This document shows, piece by piece, positions 1 to 5,268 of a stretch of DNA of 7,163 bases. The stretch spans positions 1 to 7,163 of the forward strand of contig CACZRK010000007.1 in the NCBI GenBank assembly GCA_902783515.1. Reading direction: 5' to 3'. How positions within the stretch are numbered: position 1 is the first letter of the stretch; each line of letters begins with the position of its first letter. Below the pieces are notes generated by a model. The model saw nothing but the letters and a program-made list of their open reading frames with translations, made no database searches and was not told the DNA's origin. The stretch comes from an uncultured Coriobacteriaceae bacterium (GTDB lineage: Bacteria > Actinomycetota > Coriobacteriia > Coriobacteriales > UMGS124). The position numbers and the translations under genes were made by a program.

Positions 1-233
1 AAGGGCACCTCGTCCTCTACCCGTGCCGGCGGCGCGTCGCGCAGCGCGGCGTTCTGGCAGTAGGGGCAGCGCCACGGGCAGCCCGCGAGGAAGCAGACCG
101 CGACGAGCCTGCCCGGCCAGTCCACCGTGGAGAAGGGTACGAGCCCGCCCACGCGCACGGGCCCCCGCCCCGAGGGACGCCCCGGCGCGGGGACGTCGGC
201 GTCGCCCGCCGTCGCGCCTACCTGTCGCAGCAC
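1..233 (-). CDS. nrdG: Anaerobic ribonucleotide reductase activating protein NrdG (radical SAM), C-terminus cut by window edge
   Basis: This is the first 77 codons of a radical-SAM activase; the rest lies beyond position 1. Visible in the translation are a lead-in GLVPFSTVDWPGRLVAVCF (residues about 30-48) and the cluster motif CPWRCPYC, a C-x3-C-x2-C with Cys52, Cys56 and Cys59 that should hold the 4Fe-4S cluster and bind SAM. From the family, it reductively cleaves SAM and abstracts a hydrogen from the NrdD glycine, working in the cytosol without oxygen. The placing directly after the two NrdD genes supports NrdG over pyruvate formate-lyase activase. The start is uncertain. GTG at 233 has a GGAG eight bases upstream and overlaps the preceding stop codon region by 16 bases. 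GTG at 158 or 152 would give the compact N-terminus that I recall for this family (R-V-G-G-L-V-P-F). The residues before about 26 look unconserved (A/G/P/R rich). Confidence 0.88.
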   Translation of the reverse strand, partial: MLRQVGATAGDADVPAPGRPSGRGPVRVGGLVPFSTVDWPGRLVAVCFLAGCPWRCPYCQNAALRDAPPARVEDEVP

Positions 234-418
234 GCGCGCGGCTCCACGAACTCCACGCGCTCGTGGAACTCGCCCTTCTTCCCCGTGTTGAAGAAGCTCA
301 CCGGCCGGTAGTACCCCATGACGCGCGTCCAGACCTCGCAGGGCTGGCGCTCCGCGTTGTCCAGCCACACGCCGTCCACCGTCGCGCCCGTGCTCGTCAG
401 CTCGTCCTTGTTGACCAT
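218..418 (-). CDS. Separate glycyl-radical subunit of anaerobic ribonucleotide reductase (NrdD C-terminal domain, 66 aa)
   Basis: A 66-residue protein whose core, CEVWTRVMGYYRPVSFFNTG plus the following K-K-G-E-F-H-E-R-V, is the glycyl-radical loop that normally ends NrdD (family pattern R-V-x-G-Y-x-R-P-V...N-x-G-K...E-F..R). The radical site should be Gly35 in RVMGYY. In most class III enzymes this segment follows directly on the metal-binding C-terminus; here the upstream large chain stops first and the loop is its own gene. It has about 26 residues before the conserved core, and a tail ending in Cys-Cys-Asp-Arg. Start choice: ATG at 418 has GGAAAGG nine bases upstream, whereas an in-frame ATG at 427 directly abuts that same GGAAAGG and so has no usable spacing. 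It lies 79 bases after nrdD and overlaps the likely nrdG start by 16 bases, so the three should be co-transcribed. That it acts in trans with large NrdD is inferred. It may resemble YfiD/GrcA, the spare glycyl-radical part for pyruvate formate-lyase. Confidence 0.85.
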   Translation of the reverse strand: MVNKDELTSTGATVDGVWLDNAERQPCEVWTRVMGYYRPVSFFNTGKKGEFHERVEFVEPRACCDR

Positions 419-497
419 GGTCGCCATCCTTTCCGCGGCTTCGCCACCGCTGGTCTCGTCCTTCGGCCTCGTCCTCGTCGCCTCGCGCCGCGCCGGG

Positions 498-2552
498 CTA
501 CCCCTTCGCCTCCGGCGCCTCGGCCGTCTCCCCCGCCCGTTGCCGCGCGCGCTTGGCGCGGGCGATCTCCTCGTCGCACAGGGGGCAGAACTCGTGCTCG
601 CCGGCGATGTAGCCGTGCTTGGGGCAGATGGAGAACGTCGGCGTCACCGTGATGTACGGCAGCCTGAAGCGCTCCAGCGAGCGACGGACGAGCTGCTTGC
701 AGGCCTGCGCCGACGAGATCCGCTCCCCCATGTACAGGTGGAGCACCGTGCCGCCCGTGTACTTCTTCTGCAGGTCCTCCTGCATCGCAAGTGCCTGGAA
801 CGGGTCGGTCGTGTAGCCCACGGGCAGCTGCGACGAGTTGGTGTAGTAGGGCTCGTCCGCCGTGCCCGCATGGATGATGTCCGGGTAGCGGCGCAGGTCC
901 TCGCGGGCAAAGCGGTACGTCGCCCCCTCGGCCGGCGTCGCCTCAAGGTTGTAGAGGTGCCCCGTCTCCTCCTGGAAGGCCACGAGCGCGGCGCGCACGT
1001 GGTCGAGCGTGCGCAGCGCGAGCGCATGCCCCTCCTCGTCGGTGATGTCGTGCTCGTCGGCGCTGAAGTTGCGGATCATCTCGTTGATGCCGTTCACGCC
1101 GATCGTGGAGAAGTGGTTGCGCAGCGTGCCCAGGTACCGGCGCGTGTAGGGGAACAGGCCGCCGTCGATGAGACGCTGGATCTCCTTGCGCTTGAGCTCC
1201 AGGGAGACCTTCGCCAGCACGAGCAGCCGGTCCAGCTCCTCGTAGAGGCCCGCCTCGTCGCCGGGATGCTTGTAGCCCAGACGCGCCATGTTGATCGTCA
1301 CGACGCCGATGGAGCCGGTTTGCTCTGCGCTGCCGAACAGGCCGTTGCCGCGCTTGAGCAGCTCGCGCAGGTCAAGCTGCAGGCGGCAGCACATGGAGCG
1401 CACCATGTGTGGCTCGAGGTCGGAGTTCACGAAGTTCTGGAAGTAGGGCAGGCCGTACTTGGCCGTCATCTCAAAGAGCAGGTCGGCATTGGGCGCGTCC
1501 CACGGAAGGTCCTTCGTGATGTTGTACGTGGGGATCGGGAACGTGAACACGCGCCCCTTCGCGTCGCCCTCGGTCATGACCTCCATGAACGCACGGTTGA
1601 TCATGTCCATCTCGGGCTGCAGGTCGCCGTAGGTGAAGTCCACGGGCTTGCCGCCCACAAGCGGGACGTCCCGCGCGACGTCCTCCGGGCACGTCCAGTC
1701 AAACGTGAGGTTTGAGAACGGCGTCTGCGTGCCCCATCGGCTCGGCACGTTCATGTTGAAGATGAAGCTCTGCATCTCCTGCTTCACCTGCTCGTAGGTG
1801 AGGCCGTCAACGCGGACGAACGGCGCGAGGTACGTGTCGGTGGAGGAGAACGCCTGCGCGCCCGCCCACTCGTTCTGTAGCGTGCCCAGGAAGTTCACCA
1901 TTTGGCTCATGGCCGTGGACAGGTGGCGCGGCGGCGCCGACTCCACCTTGTTCGGCACGCCGTTGAAGCCCTCGTTGAGCAGCGTCCGCAGGCTCCAGCC
2001 CGCGCAGTAGCCGCTGAGCATGTCAAGGTCGTGGATGTGAAACGACCCGTCGCGATGGGCGGCGCCCACCCCTGGCGGGTAGACGTGCGACAGCCAGTAG
2101 TTGGCGATGACCTTGCCCGAGACGTTCAGGATGAGGCCGCCGAGCGAGTAGCCCTGGTTGGCGTTGGCGTTCACGCGCCAGTCGACCTGCGAGAGGTACT
2201 CGTTGACCGAGGCCGTCACGTCCACGTAGGTCTCGCGGTCACGGCGCGCCTGGCGGCGGCGCTCGCGATAGACGATGTAGGCGCGTGCCGTCTCAAAGTG
2301 GTTCTGCTGGATCAGGGTCTGCTCGACGATGTCCTGGATCTCCTCGATCGTCGGGGTCGCACCGTCAAAGCGATGCCGTATCACCTTGCACGCCTGCTCG
2401 GCGAGCTCGATGGACGCGGCGGGGTCAAACTCGCCCGTCGACGCGCCGGCCTTCTCGATGGCGGCGCGGATCTTCTCCTGGTCGAAGTCTGCGAGCGACC
2501 CGTCGCGCTTGACGACGGACGCGGGCAGCGCGAACTCATGCCGAGGCGTCAT
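498..2552 (-). CDS. nrdD: Anaerobic ribonucleoside-triphosphate reductase NrdD, large chain lacking its own glycyl-radical loop
   Basis: Class III ribonucleotide reductase, which makes deoxyribonucleotides from ribonucleotides in the absence of oxygen. The 684-residue product starts with an ATP-cone allosteric domain (about 10-100, from VVKRDGSLADFD to ARAYIVYRERR). The ten-stranded barrel follows, with FHIHDLDMLSGYCAGWSL (Cys183), MCCRLQLD (Cys388/389, where I place the active thiyl cysteine by analogy with the T4/E. coli GCRS site) and TGSIGVVTINMARLGY (412-427). The chain ends with a metal site, CPKHGY...CPLC (Cys643, His646, Cys656, Cys659). In the usual protein the glycine loop comes right after CPxC. 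Here there is instead a charged, Ala/Arg/Glu-rich tail of about 22 residues and a stop, and the loop is encoded by the next gene. Start: ATG 2552 is preceded by GGGAGGGG at 5 bases; an upstream in-frame ATG at 2603 would add 17 unconserved residues and lies inside the promoter. Regulation by NrdR is suggested by boxes upstream. Confidence 0.95.
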   Translation of the reverse strand: MTPRHEFALPASVVKRDGSLADFDQEKIRAAIEKAGASTGEFDPAASIELAEQACKVIRHRFDGATPTIEEIQDIVEQTLIQQNHFETARAYIVYRERRRQARRDRETYVDVTASVNEYLSQVDWRVNANANQGYSLGGLILNVSGKVIANYWLSHVYPPGVGAAHRDGSFHIHDLDMLSGYCAGWSLRTLLNEGFNGVPNKVESAPPRHLSTAMSQMVNFLGTLQNEWAGAQAFSSTDTYLAPFVRVDGLTYEQVKQEMQSFIFNMNVPSRWGTQTPFSNLTFDWTCPEDVARDVPLVGGKPVDFTYGDLQPEMDMINRAFMEVMTEGDAKGRVFTFPIPTYNITKDLPWDAPNADLLFEMTAKYGLPYFQNFVNSDLEPHMVRSMCCRLQLDLRELLKRGNGLFGSAEQTGSIGVVTINMARLGYKHPGDEAGLYEELDRLLVLAKVSLELKRKEIQRLIDGGLFPYTRRYLGTLRNHFSTIGVNGINEMIRNFSADEHDITDEEGHALALRTLDHVRAALVAFQEETGHLYNLEATPAEGATYRFAREDLRRYPDIIHAGTADEPYYTNSSQLPVGYTTDPFQALAMQEDLQKKYTGGTVLHLYMGERISSAQACKQLVRRSLERFRLPYITVTPTFSICPKHGYIAGEHEFCPLCDEEIARAKRARQRAGETAEAPEAKG

Positions 2553-2580
2553 GTGGTCCCCTCCCGATCCGGTGTGAGAA

Positions 2581-2658
2581 CCACCATACGTTGTGTCGCA
2601 CACATGTTCAATACCATATATGTGGGTGAAATTGAGCGCGAACCACCATATGATGCGA
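2581..2658. promoter_or_regulatory. Three phased NrdR-box-like elements in the nrd promoter
   Basis: The known NrdR box is close to ACACWATATATWGTGT. On the + strand CCACCATACGTTGTGT (2581-2596) matches 12 of 16 positions by my count. ATACCATATATGTGGG (2611-2626) and CCACCATATGATGCGA (2643-2658) each match about 10. All three share ACCATA, at 2583, 2613 and 2645, so they are spaced 30 and 32 bases, close to three helical turns; NrdR usually binds paired boxes at about this spacing. The first covers the -10 element, and the second adjoins the -35 element at its upstream edge, sharing one base. The third is the weakest. NrdR itself is not in the window. Confidence 0.55.
2583..2611 (-). promoter_or_regulatory. 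Predicted sigma-70-type promoter of the nrdD operon
   Basis: Read leftward, TTGAAC (2611-2606) and TATGGT (2588-2583) are separated by exactly 17 bases, each matching 4 of 6 consensus bases. Transcription would begin near 2575, giving a leader of roughly 25 bases that carries GGGAGGGG before the ATG at 2552. The -10 element lies inside the first NrdR-like box, the arrangement expected for repression. Confidence 0.55.
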
Positions 2659-2669
2659 CCTCGGTCGCA
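2654..2669. repeat. Perfect 7-base inverted repeat upstream of the nrd promoter
   Basis: TGCGACCTCGGTCGCA has two perfect 7-base arms around a 2-base centre. It partly overlaps the third NrdR-like element and is about 65-85 bases upstream of the predicted -10. There is no T-tract on either side, so an operator or symmetric protein site fits better than a terminator for uppP. The binding protein is unknown. Confidence 0.45.
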
Positions 2670-2816
2670 ACGTCTCGGCAGCCCTTCACTTTGTGGCCGC
2701 GGGCCGTCATCTTTCTCATGCGCGCCTTCGCAAAGCGCGTGCGAGCAAATGTGCCGCCCGCGTGGACGTCGGCGGACGGCGGCCTGGAGGCGGCGACGGA
2801 CGGCGCGACCGGACGC

Positions 2817-3770
2817 CTAGTGCGCGAGCAGGAAGTACGCGATCACCACGACGCCCAGCACGATGCGGTAGACGCCAAACGGCCTGAAGTCGTTCGTGCG
2901 GATGAACCTCATCAGGAACTTGACGGACAGGATGGAGGTCGCGAACGCGACGGCCATGCCGACCAGCAGGATTGCCGCCTCGGCGCCGCTGAACGCGTTG
3001 CCCGCCGCGAAGTACTTCACGAGGCGCAGGGCGCTCGCGCCGAACATGACGGGGATCGCCATGTAGAAGGAGAACTCCGCCGCCAGGGTGCGCGAGGTGC
3101 CGAGCAGCAGGCCGCCGATGATGGTCGATCCGCTGCGCGAGGTGCCCGGGACGAGCGAGAGCACCTGGAAGCAGCCGATGCCCAGGGCGCGTGCCCACGA
3201 GACGTCGCTCATGGACTGCAGGCCGGGGTCGGACTCCATGCGGTCGGCCTCCTCGGCGCGCCCCTCGCGGCGCAGCGCCTCGGGCGTGTCGGCAAAGTGG
3301 GCGCCCCGGGGCATCGCGGCCGCGTAGTACCCGCTGCGGATGCGGCGGGCGCGCCAGGTCTCGATGACGATGAACGCGATGCCGTAGACGATCAGGGCGA
3401 CCGAGACGACCTGCCAGGTGGAGAGGTGCTCCTCCATGAAGTCGTTCAGCGGGATGCCGATGACCGCAGCGGGGATGATGCCGACGATGATCTTGCCCCA
3501 CGTGCGCCAGGTCTCCGAGCGCTCCTCGGGCGTCTTGCTGCGCGCCCAGGGGTTGAGCTTCGTGAAGTACAGCACGCAGATCGCCAGGATGGCGCCGAGC
3601 TGGATGACGACCAGGAACATGTCCCAGAAGTCGCGGCTGACGTCCAGCTTCACGAACTCCTCGACGAGGATCAGGTGGCCGGTGGAGGAGACGGGGAGCC
3701 ACTCGGTGACGCCCTCCACGACGCCGAGGATGACGGTCTTCACGAGCTCGATGAGAAAGCTCAGGTCCAT
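2817..3770 (-). CDS. uppP: Undecaprenyl-diphosphatase UppP (BacA)
   Basis: Integral membrane phosphatase that removes one phosphate from undecaprenyl pyrophosphate, so the lipid carrier can return to peptidoglycan and wall-polymer synthesis; extra copies are known to give bacitracin resistance. The 317-residue product shows both family signatures: EGVTEWLPVSSTGH (19-32, with Glu19, Glu23, Ser28, Ser29 and His32) and PGTSRSG (208-214, with Arg212). Hydrophobic segments sit around 10-20, 50-69, 92-107, 119-136, 217-247, 265-285 and 300-316. It is longer than the usual 265-280 residues because of a hydrophilic insert at about 142-190, rich in Arg, Glu and Asp, between two membrane segments. The ATG at 3770 has GAAAGG ten bases upstream. 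It shares strand with nrdD but is separated by 264 bases containing the nrd promoter, and lies 151 bases after the MalY-like gene, so it is probably transcribed on its own or by read-through. Confidence 0.95.
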   Translation of the reverse strand: MDLSFLIELVKTVILGVVEGVTEWLPVSSTGHLILVEEFVKLDVSRDFWDMFLVVIQLGAILAICVLYFTKLNPWARSKTPEERSETWRTWGKIIVGIIPAAVIGIPLNDFMEEHLSTWQVVSVALIVYGIAFIVIETWRARRIRSGYYAAAMPRGAHFADTPEALRREGRAEEADRMESDPGLQSMSDVSWARALGIGCFQVLSLVPGTSRSGSTIIGGLLLGTSRTLAAEFSFYMAIPVMFGASALRLVKYFAAGNAFSGAEAAILLVGMAVAFATSILSVKFLMRFIRTNDFRPFGVYRIVLGVVVIAYFLLAH

Positions 3771-3847
3771 GCGCGTGCTGCCTTTCGCTCAGACGGCGCC
3801 GACGCCGTGCGGCCGACGGCGGCCGCGGCGTGACGCCAGGTGTACGT

Positions 3848-3870
3848 GTTCGCGTGCGATGTTCGCGTGC
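3848..3870. repeat. Tandem 10-base direct repeat upstream of uppP
   Basis: GTTCGCGTGC occurs at 3848-3857 and again at 3861-3870, a 13-base period, 78-100 bases upstream of the uppP start codon. In the sense of uppP it reads GCACGCGAAC twice with ATC between. Tandem half-sites of this kind are often bound by dimeric regulators. No convincing -35/-10 pair could be placed next to it, so function is only a guess. Confidence 0.35.
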
Positions 3871-3889
3871 CGCGCCCCCGGCGTGCGGG

Positions 3890-3920
3890 CGAGGGCCCAC
3901 GGGGGGCCGACAAGCCCTCG
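3890..3920 (-). terminator. GC-rich hairpin just after the MalY-like gene, possible terminator
   Basis: Starting two bases beyond the stop codon, CGAGGGC (3920-3914) pairs perfectly with GCCCTCG (3896-3890). Within and overlapping it is a competing 5-base stem, GGCCC with GGGCC (3908-3904 with 3898-3894). No T-run follows, so it may act as a weak or Rho-assisted terminator or as a 3' end stabiliser rather than a classical intrinsic terminator. Confidence 0.35.
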
Positions 3921-3921
3921 G

Positions 3922-5184
3922 CTACCCCTGCCGCTCCCGCCAGGCGCGGGTGGCGGCGACGAGCCTGCGACAGGTCTCCTCGACCGTCTGGCGCGGGCAC
4001 GCGATGTTCACGCGGATGAAGCCGGCGCCCTCCGGGCCGAACATCGTGCCCATGTCGAGCCAGAGCCTGGCGTCCCGCTCCACGAAGGCGCGCAGGCCCT
4101 CGTCGTCAAGCCCGAGCGCCGAGCAGTCCACCCACAGCAGGTAGGTGCTCTCCGGCCGCACGAGCCTGAGCTCGGGCGCCTCGCGCGCCAGCGTGTCGGC
4201 GAACAGCGCCAGGTTGCGCTCAAGGTGCTCCTTCAGCTGGGCGAGCCAGTCGTCGCCGTGCTCGTAGCAGGCGCGCGTCGCGACGAACCCCAGGGCGTTG
4301 ACCTCGTCGTAGCCCGTCTGCGCGCACGCGCGCTCAAAGCGGGCGCGCAGCGCGGGGTCGGGCACGAAGATGTTGGAGATCTGCAGGCCGGCGATGTTGA
4401 ACGTCTTGCTCGCCGAGGTGCACACCACGCAGGCGCGGGCGAACTCGTCGCCGAGCGAGGCGAAGGAGGTGTGCGCGAAGCCGGGGCGCGCGAAGTCGGC
4501 GTGGATCTCGTCGGAGACGACGATGACGCCGTGCCGCAGGCAGACCTCCCCCATCCCGCGCAGCTCCTCGGGCGTCCAGGCGCGGCCGACCGGGTTGTGC
4601 GGGTTGCACAGGATGAAGAGCCGCGGCGAGGTCTGCTCGACGACGCGCTCGAACGCCTGCAGGTCAACGGCATAGCGACCGCCGCGGAACCGCTCGTCGC
4701 CCGCGCCCGGGTCGTAGGCGAGCGGGGCGCAGACGACCTCGCGGCCGTTGTCGCGGATGACGTTGGTGAACGGGTAGTACACGGGACGCTGGATGAGGAC
4801 GGCGTCGCCGGGCTCGGTGAACGCGCGCACCGCCTGGGCGAGCGCAAACACGACGCCGGGCGTCTTCACGAGCCAGGAGCGTTCGGGGCGCCACCCCTGA
4901 TGGCGCTCGACCCAGGCAAGGACCGCCTCGTAGTAGGACTCGTCCGGGTCGCTGTAGCCGAAGACGCCGTGGGCGACGCGCCGCTGGAGCGCCTCGATGG
5001 CGGACGCGGGGATGCGCTCGTCCATGTCGGCGACCCACATGGGCAGGTCGTCGGCGGCGTGGCCGCGCTTGGCGTAGGCGTCGTACTTCAGGCACTCGGT
5101 GCCGCGGCGGTCGATGGGCTCGTCAAAATTGATGCGCGCGCCGTCGGTCGCGGCCGCGGGTCTGTCGGGATTTTCGGACGCCAT
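3922..5184 (-). CDS. MalY/PatB-family PLP-dependent C-S lyase (probable cystathionine beta-lyase)
   Basis: Fold-type I aminotransferase-like enzyme of 420 residues. The N-terminal INFDEPIDRRGTECLKYD (18-35) and DDLPMWVADMD (45-55) are hallmarks of the MalY/PatB group; E. coli MalY and Bacillus PatB cleave cystathionine, and sometimes cysteine, to a thiol, pyruvate and ammonia. Cofactor residues are visible: NPHNPVG (194-200), VVSDEIHADF (222-231, Asp225 to the pyridine nitrogen), SASKTFNIAGLQ (257-268, Lys260 as the Schiff-base lysine) and Arg391 in FIRVNIACP for the substrate carboxylate. It should be cytosolic. The start at 5184 has GGGAGG 11 bases upstream, rather far. An in-frame ATG at 5223, with GAGG five bases upstream, would add 13 residues and cannot be excluded. 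It is divergent from a trans-sulfuration enzyme 84 bases away, which favours a sulfur amino acid role over a general aminotransferase. The exact substrate is not decided by sequence. Confidence 0.88.
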   Translation of the reverse strand: MASENPDRPAAATDGARINFDEPIDRRGTECLKYDAYAKRGHAADDLPMWVADMDERIPASAIEALQRRVAHGVFGYSDPDESYYEAVLAWVERHQGWRPERSWLVKTPGVVFALAQAVRAFTEPGDAVLIQRPVYYPFTNVIRDNGREVVCAPLAYDPGAGDERFRGGRYAVDLQAFERVVEQTSPRLFILCNPHNPVGRAWTPEELRGMGEVCLRHGVIVVSDEIHADFARPGFAHTSFASLGDEFARACVVCTSASKTFNIAGLQISNIFVPDPALRARFERACAQTGYDEVNALGFVATRACYEHGDDWLAQLKEHLERNLALFADTLAREAPELRLVRPESTYLLWVDCSALGLDDEGLRAFVERDARLWLDMGTMFGPEGAGFIRVNIACPRQTVEETCRRLVAATRAWRERQG

Positions 5185-5221
5185 GGGGCAGCGTGCCTCC
5201 CTCGCGATGTGGATGGGTATC

Positions 5222-5236
5222 ATGGTGCCTCGCCAT
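5222..5236. repeat. Imperfect inverted repeat between the divergent PLP-enzyme genes
   Basis: ATGGTG and CGCCAT flank a 3-base centre (one G-T wobble). The site sits in the 84-base space between the two divergent starts, next to a TATCAT (5218-5223) that could be a -10 element for the rightward gene. It also includes one of two GTGCCTC copies (5193-5199 and 5225-5231, 32 bases apart). A shared operator is possible; the sequence alone does not prove it. Confidence 0.25.
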
Positions 5237-5268
5237 TCTGACACGTGCGAACGAGGGGGCACCACCAC

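Noticed and set aside
428..497. Intron, intein or programmed frameshift joining large NrdD to the glycine-loop gene.
   Set aside because: The spacer is only 70-79 bases and has no intein or group I/II features that I can see. Both proteins have extra residues at the break and the small gene has its own ribosome binding site, so two separate products fit better.
2717..2741. Hairpin CATGCGC/GCGCGTG as a terminator for uppP.
   Set aside because: It has seven pairs including a wobble, an 11-base loop, no T-run on either strand, and lies 76 or more bases after the stop. It is too weak to list as a terminator.
318..5241. Long + strand open frames at 318-1715, 1902-3833 and 3418-5241.
   Set aside because: They lie opposite nrdD, uppP and the MalY-like gene, all clearly coding by conserved motifs. 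They arise from the lack of stop codons in GC-rich antisense frames and show Arg/Ala/Val/Asp-rich, unrecognisable translations.
5185..5268. T-box or SAM riboswitch controlling the sulfur amino acid genes.
   Set aside because: The divergent spacer is 84 bases and must hold two promoters and ribosome binding sites. No T-box core or SAM-riboswitch helices are seen.
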